In this document: piece after piece, positions 44,320-52,118 of the stretch | Layout: every line of letters starts with the position of its first letter | Position numbering within the stretch: the stretch's first letter is position 1 | Assembly: GCA_013036995.1 (NCBI GenBank) | Contig: JAAOXG010000001.1 | Span: forward strand, 1-64,000 | Reading direction: 5' to 3' | DNA from: Lacrimispora defluvii | Lineage (GTDB): Bacteria; Bacillota; Clostridia; Lachnospirales; Lachnospiraceae | Length of the DNA: 64,000 nucleotides | Translations under genes and position numbers: made by a program | Notes under the pieces: generated by a model | The model's database searches: none | Seen by the model: the letters and a program-made list of their open reading frames with translations, nothing else | What the model was told of the DNA's origin: nothing

Positions 44320-44603
44320 GATGTAACCCCTGTGAAAAAGAACTTAACCTCAAAATTATGGAATATAATTAGGACAGGACAAAATATACTGTAAAAGTGG
44401 AATTGTAATTACATTGACGAAGGCATGCTTAAAGTAACAGTAAGAATTTGTCAAAGAGGTGATAAAACTTTAACTAAATTGAAAGAACGTGACTATAAAG
44501 ATGTTGTCATGGGGAAAATTAGAAAAAACTTCAAGATGATTTATACATCAGAAAACCCCATAAACTCAAGGTTTCAGAGCATCATTTCCGGGCAAAAAAA
44601 TAG
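44320..44603. other. gene-poor debris next to tRNA-Arg
   Basis: No convincing gene. A short plus-strand frame (44425-44664) runs into the tRNA in antisense and is not supported. Confidence 0.4.
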
Positions 44604-44675
44604 TGCATCTGATAGGAATCGAACCTACGCACGCGGCTCCGGAGGCCACTGCTCTATCCACTGAGCTACAGATGC
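44604..44675 (-). tRNA. tRNA-Arg (anticodon CCG)
   Basis: On the minus strand acceptor GCATCTG pairs with CAGATGC, discriminator A; the anticodon loop CTCCGGA gives CCG; the T arm is GTAGGTTCGATTCCTAT. CCA is not encoded. Confidence 0.95.
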
Positions 44676-44684
44676 ATCTTTTAC

Positions 44685-44713
44685 ATTCTACTATAGATTG
44701 TTTTAAAGCGCAA
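44685..44713 (-). promoter_or_regulatory. promoter of tRNA-Arg
   Basis: TTGCGC and TAGAAT on the minus strand, 17-base spacer, 9 bases before the tRNA. Confidence 0.6.
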
Positions 44714-44723
44714 GAGTTATTTG

Positions 44724-44752
44724 TTGATTTTTGGCTGTTTTTTTGTTAGAAT
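44724..44752 (+). promoter_or_regulatory. promoter of the membrane-anchored protein gene
   Basis: TTGATT (44724-44729) and TAGAAT (44747-44752) with a 17-base spacer, 35 bases before the start codon. Confidence 0.55.
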
Positions 44753-44787
44753 AGAGAGGAGATTGTTTCTCCAGGAGGTCAGGTCTA

Positions 44788-45579
44788 ATGAAGGACTTAT
44801 TAGGAAAATGGAATGGGCTGAAAGCGGAAACCAGACGGTTTTTGAAGTTTCTCGCCATACCATTGGTTGCAGTAATACTGATCATGGCGGTGGTTGTTTT
44901 GGACAAAGCCGGACAGCCCGCGAATGAGCCGGAAACGGTCTCTGCCAAGGCGGAGAGCTCATCACCGCAAAGCGATGAAAATCAGCCGCAGAAGGTAAAA
45001 GTTGCACTGCAAAAGGATGCGGTGCCCGAATTGAATGATTTGATGAAGTCATACTTTAACGCCAGAAAGAGCTGCGACCGGGACGCACTTTCTAATGTTT
45101 ATGGCGGTAAAACCGGGGAAGAGAGCCTGGATCAGCTGGCTTCCAGAATGGAAGAAGAGGTAAAGTTTTATCAGAGTTTTGAAAATCTGGAATGCTTTTC
45201 TACACCTGGAATTGGAGATGGTGATTACGTAGTTTATGCCAGATTTGATGTGAAATTCCGTCAGGCAGAGACGATGGCTCCAAGCCTGATTGTATGCTAT
45301 GCTAAGACAGCATCGGACGGTAGCTGCTACCTGGTTGCAGATAACAGCAAAGAAGAGTCTGAATTTATGCAGGAAGTAAACCAGTCTGATGAAGTTCAAA
45401 AGATGGCGAAAGAGGTAAACGAAGGTCTTGAGAAGGCTTTAAAGTCCGATGAGAATCTTCTGGCAGTTTATAATACCTTAAAAAAAGGGGAAGAAGAGCC
45501 GGAAACTGCTGCAGAAACTACAGGGGAATCAGACAGTGAGTCATCTGGTGAACCTGCCAGCCAGTCGAACAATAGTTAA
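44788..45579 (+). CDS. membrane-anchored extracellular protein, unknown function
   Basis: A 263-residue protein with one N-terminal membrane segment (~20-42, [20 protein letters not shown]), a Ser/Glu/Gln-rich linker (~45-75), a compact domain (~80-190) that resembles an NTF2/SnoaL-like cone in pattern ([21 protein letters not shown], then beta strands) and a Glu/Ser/Thr-rich tail. The fold suggestion is weak. AGGAGG precedes the ATG. A terminator separates it from queA. Confidence 0.7.
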   Translation: MKDLLGKWNGLKAETRRFLKFLAIPLVAVILIMAVVVLDKAGQPANEPETVSAKAESSSPQSDENQPQKVKVALQKDAVPELNDLMKSYFNARKSCDRDALSNVYGGKTGEESLDQLASRMEEEVKFYQSFENLECFSTPGIGDGDYVVYARFDVKFRQAETMAPSLIVCYAKTASDGSCYLVADNSKEESEFMQEVNQSDEVQKMAKEVNEGLEKALKSDENLLAVYNTLKKGEEEPETAAETTGESDSESSGEPASQSNNS

Positions 45580-45584
45580 AACAG

Positions 45585-45622
45585 ATGCTTCTCTGTGTGG
45601 CACCCTGCAGAGGAGCATTTTT
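45585..45622 (+). terminator. terminator upstream of queA
   Basis: ATGCTTCTCTG pairs with CAGAGGAGCAT, then T-run to 45622. Confidence 0.75.
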
Positions 45623-45641
45623 GATAAAGGAGAGTAGTTTT

Positions 45642-46694
45642 ATGAACGTCAGAGATTTTTATTTTGATTTACCTCAGGAACTGATTGCACAGGATCCATT
45701 AGAGGACCGGTCGGCTTCCAGACTGCTGGTTCTGGACAAGCATACGGGAGAGATCGAACACAGACATTTTAAAGATATACTGGATTATTTAAAAAAGGGA
45801 GACTGTCTGGTTATTAACGATACCAAGGTAATTCCGGCAAGGCTGTTCGGCGTAAAAGAAGGCACTGAGGCAAAGATCGAGATTCTTCTATTAAAAAGAA
45901 GAGAGAATGATATATGGGAAACTCTTGTGAAACCGGGAAAGAAAGCAAAAGCCGGAACTGTCATTTCATTTGGAGAGGGACTTTTAAAAGGAACCGTGAT
46001 TGATGTGGTGGAAGAAGGAAACCGTCTCATCCAGTTTTCATATGAGGGGATTTTTGAAGAGATTTTAGATCAGCTTGGTCAGATGCCGCTGCCACCCTAT
46101 ATTACCCACCAGCTTCAGGATAAAAACCGGTATCAGACTGTTTATGCCAAGAATGAAGGCTCTGCTGCTGCACCAACCGCAGGTCTGCATTTTACAAAAG
46201 AGTTATTAAAGGAGATACAGGATAAAGGAGTGGAGATTGCCCATGTCACACTTCATGTGGGACTTGGAACATTCCGTCCGGTTAAGGTAGACGAGATAGA
46301 AGCTCATCACATGCATTCTGAATTCTATATTGTAGAAGAAGAGGAAGCAAAAAAGGTTAATGATGCCAAACGAAACGGGGGAAGGATCGTCTGCGTAGGA
46401 ACGACTAGCTGCAGAACCGTGGAATCTGCATCAACAGAAGACGGTATATTAAAGGCAGGAAGCGGATGGACTGAAATATTTATTTATCCGGGTTATCGTT
46501 TTAAGATACTGGATTGCCTGATTACCAATTTCCATTTGCCTGAATCCACCTTGATTATGCTGGTTTCTGCTCTTGCGGGGAGAGATCATGTACTTCATGC
46601 ATATGAGGAAGCAGTTCGGGAGAGATACCGTTTCTTCAGCTTTGGCGATGCCATGTTTCTGACTGACCAGAAGGACCGGGGTACAGTCAATTAA
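45642..46694 (+). CDS. queA: S-adenosylmethionine:tRNA ribosyltransferase-isomerase
   Basis: A 350-residue enzyme making epoxyqueuosine from preQ1-modified tRNA. Family blocks: [19 protein letters not shown] at the N-terminus, [47 protein letters not shown] and [21 protein letters not shown] 45642 lies behind AAAGGAGAG; the longer frame from 45585 covers the terminator. No tgt or other queuosine gene is adjacent. Confidence 0.96.
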   Translation: MNVRDFYFDLPQELIAQDPLEDRSASRLLVLDKHTGEIEHRHFKDILDYLKKGDCLVINDTKVIPARLFGVKEGTEAKIEILLLKRRENDIWETLVKPGKKAKAGTVISFGEGLLKGTVIDVVEEGNRLIQFSYEGIFEEILDQLGQMPLPPYITHQLQDKNRYQTVYAKNEGSAAAPTAGLHFTKELLKEIQDKGVEIAHVTLHVGLGTFRPVKVDEIEAHHMHSEFYIVEEEEAKKVNDAKRNGGRIVCVGTTSCRTVESASTEDGILKAGSGWTEIFIYPGYRFKILDCLITNFHLPESTLIMLVSALAGRDHVLHAYEEAVRERYRFFSFGDAMFLTDQKDRGTVN

Positions 46695-46754
46695 AAAGTG
46701 ACAAAAGAGTTGCCGGTATCTGTTGTTTGTTTAATGAGACTGGGGGAAAATTTT

Positions 46755-47438
46755 ATGGAAGAAAAGAAACATATGGTAGGAGGAATATCCAGAAAATCGC
46801 TGGAGCGCCTTCCCATTTATCATCATTATCTGGAAAAGAAAAGCAGCGATGGATTAGAAACCATTTCCGCACCCGCCATTGCTTTGGATCTTCAGTTAAA
46901 TGAGGTTCAGGTCCGAAAAGATCTGGCATTAGTAGCCAAAACAGCAGGAAAGCCCAAAATGGGATATGTAATTAAGGAATTAATTGCAGATATGGAGGAA
47001 TTTCTGGGATTTCATAACACCAATCAGGCAGCACTGGTAGGTGTGGGATATCTGGGAAAAGCACTGCTTTCCTATAAGGGCTTTGAGCAGTACGGAGTTG
47101 AAATAGTTATGGCTTTTGATGCTGACGGTAGAAAGGTGAATACCAGAATCGGCGGAAAGATGGTGCTTTCCATGGATAAACTGGAAAACCTCTGTCAGCG
47201 TATGAATATACACATTGGGATTATTACCGTTCCTGCTGAATATGCCCAGGGGGTCTGCGACAGGCTGGTGGCAGGCGGAGTGAAGGCCATCTGGAATTTT
47301 GCTCCGGTTCATCTGACTGTACCACCCCATATACTGGTTCAAAATGAGAATATGGCAGTATCGCTTGCAGCACTGTCAAAGTATCTGTATGAAGTGGAAA
47401 AGAACGGTTGGCAGGAGACAAAGGAGGAAGATGATTGA
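46755..47438 (+). CDS. rex: redox-sensing transcriptional repressor Rex
   Basis: A 227-residue NADH/NAD+ sensor. The N-terminal winged helix (ISRKSLERLPIYHHYLEK..SAPAIALDLQLNEVQVRKDLALV) binds operators of fermentation genes; the Rossmann domain has ALVGVGYLGKALLSY. ATG 46755 follows GGGGGAAAA by several bases. It overlaps the LysR gene by 4 bases. An iron alcohol dehydrogenase, a typical Rex target class, lies 1 kb downstream, though no clear Rex operator was seen before it. Confidence 0.95.
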   Translation: MEEKKHMVGGISRKSLERLPIYHHYLEKKSSDGLETISAPAIALDLQLNEVQVRKDLALVAKTAGKPKMGYVIKELIADMEEFLGFHNTNQAALVGVGYLGKALLSYKGFEQYGVEIVMAFDADGRKVNTRIGGKMVLSMDKLENLCQRMNIHIGIITVPAEYAQGVCDRLVAGGVKAIWNFAPVHLTVPPHILVQNENMAVSLAALSKYLYEVEKNGWQETKEEDD

Positions 47439-48352
47439 ATACCGTGCTATTGCAGTATGCGGTTGAAGTGGAAAAGACCGGTTCCATTACACAGGCAGCA
47501 GCCAATTTATACATGGATCAGCCCAATCTCAGCAAGGCGATCAAGACTCTGGAAGAAGGCCTTGGGGCACCTATCTTTAAACGGACTCCCAAAGGAGTTG
47601 TGCCCACTGCCAGAGGGAGGATCTTTTTAGAACATGCCAGAAATGTTCTGATTCAGATCGATGAAATGGAACATCTGTATAAAACAGGAGATAGAAGCGG
47701 TGTGGAGTTTTCTCTATCCATGCCCAGAGCCAGTTATATCAGCACTGCATTTTCCGGTTTTATAAAGGAAATGGGCGCTGAATCCATGATGAACGTATGG
47801 CTTCGGGAGACCAATTCCACAGATACCATCAGGGATGTGGAGACAGGAGAGTACAATCTTGGTATCATCCGGTATCCGGTTGCTTCTGAAAAGTATTATG
47901 CAAGGGAGACCGCTGCAAAGGGTCTGATTATGGAATCTGTTTTTGAGTATTCTTTAAGGATCCTGATGTCAAACGCCCATCCTCTTGCAGATCAGAGTGT
48001 GATAGAAGCCGAAGATTTAATGAATTTTATTGAGATTGTCCACGGAGATGTTGTTTCCAGCAAAAACGATGATATTGGAGCGGGAATGAAATATCCCAAA
48101 TCCCCAAAGAGAATTTATGTATATGAACGGGGCAGCCAGTTTCAGCTTTTGTGTGACAATCAGTTAACCTATATGTGGGTATCTCCCATGCCGGAAGAGC
48201 TGTTAAAGCAGTATCAGCTTGTGGAAAAACAATGTGTGAAGAAGAAGCATTTCAGAGATTCGTTCATATGCCGGAAAGGTTATTCGCTCACTGGCTGGGA
48301 TAAGAAATTTCTTCAGCATTTAAATAGTGTAAAGGAAAAATTGGCAGAATAA
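47435..48352 (+). CDS. LysR-family transcriptional regulator
   Basis: A 305-residue LysR-type protein. The N-terminal winged helix (LLQYAVEVEKTGSITQAAANLYMDQPNLSKAIKTLEEGLGAPIFKRTPKGVVPTARG, ~5-60 in pieces) precedes a periplasmic-binding-like effector domain (~90-300). TTG 47435 is the start, 7 bases after AAGGAGG, overlapping the rex stop. It may control the alcohol dehydrogenase gene next door; unproven. Confidence 0.9.
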   Translation: MNTVLLQYAVEVEKTGSITQAAANLYMDQPNLSKAIKTLEEGLGAPIFKRTPKGVVPTARGRIFLEHARNVLIQIDEMEHLYKTGDRSGVEFSLSMPRASYISTAFSGFIKEMGAESMMNVWLRETNSTDTIRDVETGEYNLGIIRYPVASEKYYARETAAKGLIMESVFEYSLRILMSNAHPLADQSVIEAEDLMNFIEIVHGDVVSSKNDDIGAGMKYPKSPKRIYVYERGSQFQLLCDNQLTYMWVSPMPEELLKQYQLVEKQCVKKKHFRDSFICRKGYSLTGWDKKFLQHLNSVKEKLAE

Positions 48353-48358
48353 GAATGT

Positions 48359-48399
48359 TAAATATATATCAGTATTTATATACTGATATATATTTTTTT
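48359..48399 (+). terminator. AT-rich terminator after the LysR gene
   Basis: AAATATATATCAGTAT pairs with ATACTGATATATATTT, ending in a T7 run. Confidence 0.75.
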
Positions 48400-48403
48400 A
48401 CCT

Positions 48404-48432
48404 TTGTAATTCCTCTCTGTTTGAACTACAAT
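48404..48432 (+). promoter_or_regulatory. probable promoter of the alcohol dehydrogenase gene
   Basis: TTGTAA (48404-48409) and TACAAT (48427-48432) have a 17-base spacer. Confidence 0.45.
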
Positions 48433-48475
48433 TATCTCATAGAAACGACAGGAATTTCACAAGGAGGGTTTTACA

Positions 48476-49666
48476 ATGGCTAGATTTACATTACCCAGAG
48501 ACCTTTATCATGGAAAAGGCTCCCTGGAGGAAATAAAAAACTTAAAGGGAAAGAAAGCAATTGTTGTCGTAGGCGGCGGCTCTATGAAGCGTTTTGGCTT
48601 TCTTGACAGAGTGGAAGCATATTTAAAAGAAGCTGGATTAGAAGTAAAACTGTTTGAAGGAGTAGAACCTGATCCCAGCGTTGAAACTGTTATGAAAGGT
48701 GCCCAGATGATGCGGGAGTTCGAACCGGACTGGATCGTTGCAATCGGCGGCGGATCACCTATTGATGCGGCAAAAGCAATGTGGGCATTTTATGAATATC
48801 CAAATACAACTTTTGAGGATTTATGCATTCCTTTTAATTTCCCGACTTTAAGAACGAAAGCACAGTTCTGCGCGATTCCTTCTACTTCCGGTACTGCTAC
48901 CGAAGTTACGGCATTCAGCGTTATTACCGATTATCACAAGGGAATTAAGTATCCCCTTGCTGACTTTAATATAACACCCGATGTGGCAATTGTTGATCCG
49001 GATCTTGCTGAGACCATGCCTAAAAAGCTGACAGCTCATACCGGTATGGATGCAATTACCCATGCTATGGAAGCATATGTTTCCACTCTTCACTGCGATT
49101 ATACCGATCCTCTTGCGCTTCATGCGATCAAGATGATACATAATGATTTAATTGATTCCTATAACGGAGATATGGCTGCTCGTGACCGTATGCATAATGC
49201 ACAGTGTCTTGCAGGTATGGCATTTTCCAATGCACTCCTTGGAATCGTTCATTCCATGGCTCATAAAACAGGAGCTGCTTATTCCGGCGGACACATTGTG
49301 CATGGCTGTGCCAATGCTATGTATCTTCCGAAAGTAATTAAGTTTAATTCCAAAGACGCAGAGGCAGCAAAGCGTTATGGTGAGATTGCCCGTTTCATTG
49401 GTTTAGAGGGCAGTTCAGATGAAGAACTGGTTGATGCACTGATTGCTGAGATCCGTTCCATGAACAAGAAGCTGGATATTCCTACCTGTATTAAGGAATA
49501 CGAAGGCGGAATCATTGACGAAGCTGAGTTCAATGAAAAATTAGCGGCAGTAGCTGAGTTAGCAGTTGGTGATGCATGCACCGGCTCCAATCCACGGGCA
49601 ATTACTCCGGCGGAGATGGAGAAGCTGTTAACCTGTTGTTACTATGATAAAGAGGTAGATTTTTAA
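48476..49666 (+). CDS. iron-containing alcohol dehydrogenase
   Basis: A 396-residue group III dehydrogenase. The dinucleotide-binding part has VVVGGGSMKRFG and AIGGGSPIDAAKAMW; the metal site is visible as Asp/His in TAHTGMDAITHAMEAY region, His in GIVHSMAHKTGA and His in HIVHGCANA. It probably reduces an aldehyde to alcohol with NAD(P)H in fermentation. AAGGAGG precedes the ATG. Neighbouring rex suggests redox control. Confidence 0.92.
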   Translation: MARFTLPRDLYHGKGSLEEIKNLKGKKAIVVVGGGSMKRFGFLDRVEAYLKEAGLEVKLFEGVEPDPSVETVMKGAQMMREFEPDWIVAIGGGSPIDAAKAMWAFYEYPNTTFEDLCIPFNFPTLRTKAQFCAIPSTSGTATEVTAFSVITDYHKGIKYPLADFNITPDVAIVDPDLAETMPKKLTAHTGMDAITHAMEAYVSTLHCDYTDPLALHAIKMIHNDLIDSYNGDMAARDRMHNAQCLAGMAFSNALLGIVHSMAHKTGAAYSGGHIVHGCANAMYLPKVIKFNSKDAEAAKRYGEIARFIGLEGSSDEELVDALIAEIRSMNKKLDIPTCIKEYEGGIIDEAEFNEKLAAVAELAVGDACTGSNPRAITPAEMEKLLTCCYYDKEVDF

Positions 49667-49695
49667 GATAATCTCCAATAAAATGTATGCAATGT

Positions 49696-49737
49696 GTGCC
49701 ACAGGCGCAGAACCGTTTGGTTCTGCGCCTGTGGTGC
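49696..49737 (+). other. very strong hairpin after adh gene, no U-tract
   Basis: A stem of 17 canonical pairs or slightly more (CCACAGGCGCAGAACC with GGTTCTGCGCCTGTGG) and loop GTTT lies 30 bases after the dehydrogenase stop. No T-run follows. Confidence 0.75.
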
Positions 49738-49749
49738 GTAAAAAGGAAT

Positions 49750-49778
49750 TTGACAGCAAAAATCATCTGTGATATGGT
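49750..49778 (+). promoter_or_regulatory. promoter of cbiK
   Basis: TTGACA (49750-49755) and TATGGT (49773-49778), 17-base spacer, 36 bases before the start codon. Confidence 0.6.
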
Positions 49779-49814
49779 AGTCAGGAAAATGATTAGAAAG
49801 TGTGGACCAGAAAG

Positions 49815-50612
49815 ATGAAACAGGCATTACTAGTAGTGAGCTTTGGGACAAGTTATAACGAAAGCAGAAGCAAGACAATAGAAGCCATTGAACAGGCTGT
49901 AGCAGCTGAATTTCCTTCTTATGAATTAAGACGGGCTTTTACCAGCCGGATCATTATAGATATTTTAAGAAAACGGGATAATATTATAATTGACGGAGTA
50001 GAAGAAGCCATGGAAAAGCTGGCAGCAGAAGGCTTTAAACGGGTGTTGATCCAACCGACTCTTGTAATGGGAGGAGAAGAATACGACTGTATCGTCAATG
50101 CTGTAAAAAAACAGGAAGATTCGTTTGACCAGTTGATTATGGGTGCCCCCCTGCTTTCTTCTGAGGAAGATTATTTAAAACTTACAGAGATCCTGACGGA
50201 AGATACGAAGGAATATGATTCGGAAGGTACGGAGATTGTGTTTATGGGCCATGGATCCGAACATGAAGCCAATGCCGCCTATAACCACCTGGCTGGAATT
50301 TTGAAAAAACAGGGATATACCAGGTATCATGTGGGAACGGTAGAAGCAGAACCCTCCATTGATGATGTAATAGAAGCATTAAACGGGAAACAGTCAAAAC
50401 ATGCAGTTCTTCAGCCAATGATGATTGTATGCGGAGATCATGCTCATAATGATATGGCTGGCACAGACCGTGATTCATGGAAAAGCCGGCTGGAAGCTGA
50501 TGGTTATGATGTGATCTGCCGGTTGAAAGGAATGGGTGAAATTGAAGGTGTACGCCGGATGTTCGTGGAACACGCAAGGCAAGCCGGTAAAAAATTGGAG
50601 GATCAGGAATGA
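49815..50612 (+). CDS. cbiK: sirohydrochlorin cobaltochelatase, CbiK type
   Basis: A 265-residue class II chelatase. The family start is MKQALLVVSFGTSYNESR. Metal ligands are His146 (MGHGSEHEAN), Glu177 (VGTVEAEPS) and His209/His211 (CGDHAHNDMAG), close to the Salmonella CbiK numbering. It inserts cobalt, or iron, into sirohydrochlorin in the early anaerobic B12 path. GTG 49800 is an alternative start; ATG 49815 matches the family start, with a weak ribosome site. It ends in an ATGA overlap with apbE. No other cobalamin gene is in the window. Confidence 0.9.
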   Translation: MKQALLVVSFGTSYNESRSKTIEAIEQAVAAEFPSYELRRAFTSRIIIDILRKRDNIIIDGVEEAMEKLAAEGFKRVLIQPTLVMGGEEYDCIVNAVKKQEDSFDQLIMGAPLLSSEEDYLKLTEILTEDTKEYDSEGTEIVFMGHGSEHEANAAYNHLAGILKKQGYTRYHVGTVEAEPSIDDVIEALNGKQSKHAVLQPMMIVCGDHAHNDMAGTDRDSWKSRLEADGYDVICRLKGMGEIEGVRRMFVEHARQAGKKLEDQE

Positions 50613-51610
50613 AAAAAGGAAAAGCAGCGGTTTTGGCGGTCTGCCTGGCTGTCAGTCTTCTTACCGGATGTCATAGAAAAATTGAACCGATCAGTAAATC
50701 TGGATTTTTGTTAAATACATTTGTAACAGTTACCCTTTATGATAATGATGATCCAAAAATTTTAAAGGAATGTCTGGATCTGTGCCGTTCCTATGAAAAT
50801 ATTTTCAGCAAAACCATTGAAAGCAGTGAGGTATATAAAATCAATCACAGATCTGAACAGGAAACATCTGTGAAGCTGTCACCGGATATGGCTGCCCTGC
50901 TTTCCAAGGGGCTTTATTATTCCAAAATATCCAATGGTGATTTTGATATAACCATTGAACCGTTGTCTTCCTTATGGGACTTTACAGCTTCAAATCCCGT
51001 TATTCCCCCTTCCGATGAAATCAGTGCTGCGGTGAAAAAAGTGGGTTACCAGAATTTAAAGCTTGAAGATGATACCCTCACCTTTTTATCTCATGATACT
51101 TCCATTGACCTGGGGGCGATTGCAAAGGGCTATATCGCAGACCGCATGAAAGATTATCTTCTTGAACAGGGAGTGAAAAGTGCAGTGATTAATCTGGGCG
51201 GAAATGTACTCTGCGTGGGGAAGAAACCAGATGGAAGCCCTTTTAAGATTGGACTGCAAAAGCCCTATGCAGACAGAAATGAGACCATTGAAACGTTGAA
51301 TATAGAAGATATGTCTGTGGTATCCTCCGGGGTTTATGAACGTCATTTTGAAAAAGACGGGGTGAACTACCATCATATTTTAAATCCAAGAGACGGCTAT
51401 CCCTATGAGAACGGACTGGTTTCCGTCACCATTCTGTCAAAGCTTTCAGTTGATGGGGATGCATTATCCACCACCTGTTTTTCTATGGGATTGGAAAAGG
51501 GAATGGAGCTGTTAAATTCCATGGATGATGTTTATGGTGTTTTTATTACCGAGGATGGTAAGGTTCACTACACAGAGGGGGCTAAGGACTTTCTGGTAAC
51601 GTCCCCTTAG
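50609..51610 (+). CDS. apbE: FAD:protein FMN transferase lipoprotein (ApbE)
   Basis: A 333-residue exported enzyme that attaches FMN to Ser/Thr of extracytoplasmic flavoproteins such as RnfD/RnfG or NqrB/C. The signal ends in lipobox LLTGC (Cys21). Motifs: FLLNTFVTVTLYD, LSSLWDF, SIDLGAIAKGYIADRM, VINLGGNVLCVG and HHILNPRDGYPYENGL. It overlaps cbiK, an unexpected pairing. Acceptor proteins are not in the window. Confidence 0.92.
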   Translation: MKKGKAAVLAVCLAVSLLTGCHRKIEPISKSGFLLNTFVTVTLYDNDDPKILKECLDLCRSYENIFSKTIESSEVYKINHRSEQETSVKLSPDMAALLSKGLYYSKISNGDFDITIEPLSSLWDFTASNPVIPPSDEISAAVKKVGYQNLKLEDDTLTFLSHDTSIDLGAIAKGYIADRMKDYLLEQGVKSAVINLGGNVLCVGKKPDGSPFKIGLQKPYADRNETIETLNIEDMSVVSSGVYERHFEKDGVNYHHILNPRDGYPYENGLVSVTILSKLSVDGDALSTTCFSMGLEKGMELLNSMDDVYGVFITEDGKVHYTEGAKDFLVTSP

Positions 51611-51678
51611 ATTCCCTTTACAATTTCCGGTGCCTATAATACAATAGAGGAAATGTGTTTTACAGGAGAACAGCTATT

Positions 51679-52113
51679 ATGATTAAAAAAATATGGGACA
51701 AGGTTATGAACCGGGAGGTCATATCCTATTTGGTATTTGGTGTCCTTACCACGGTAGTCAACTGGATCGTATATGTTGGAATGGTGAAGGCAGGAGTCGA
51801 CTATCGGATCAGTACTGCAGCAGCCTGGCTGGTTTCTGTGCTGTTTGCATTTGGTGTTAATAAAATCTTTGTATTTCAAAGCTATGATCTGCATCTGGGA
51901 TTTGTGGTGAAGGAGATGATTTCCTTTACTGCATGCAGGGCTGCATCAGGCGTCATGGAAATGGTTCTTATGGTGATTATGGTTTCCTGGCTCAATATGG
52001 ATGAATATGTAAGCAAAATACTGGTGTCCATCGTTGTTGTGATTGTAAATTATGTATTCAGTAAGCTTTTCATATTCCGAAAGAGTGAGGTTCCCCCTTG
52101 TAAAGAGAGGTAA
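51679..52113 (+). CDS. GtrA family membrane protein
   Basis: A 144-residue protein with four membrane segments and the GtrA pattern (ISYLVFGVLTTVVNWIVYVG, VSVLFAFGVNKIFVFQS). GtrA-like proteins are thought to help move lipid-linked sugars across the membrane. The start ATG 51679 follows AGGAG; the longer frame from 51655 lacks a ribosome site. The YfhO gene starts 5 bases after the stop. Confidence 0.88.
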   Translation: MIKKIWDKVMNREVISYLVFGVLTTVVNWIVYVGMVKAGVDYRISTAAAWLVSVLFAFGVNKIFVFQSYDLHLGFVVKEMISFTACRAASGVMEMVLMVIMVSWLNMDEYVSKILVSIVVVIVNYVFSKLFIFRKSEVPPCKER

Positions 52114-52118
52114 GTAAA

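Noticed and set aside
44425..44664. 79-codon plus-strand frame next to tRNA-Arg
   Set aside because: It reads through the tRNA in antisense, has no ribosome site and no family resemblance.
48404..48475. Rex operator before the alcohol dehydrogenase gene
   Set aside because: Only a TTTCACAA half-site next to the ribosome site was found, not the full palindrome.
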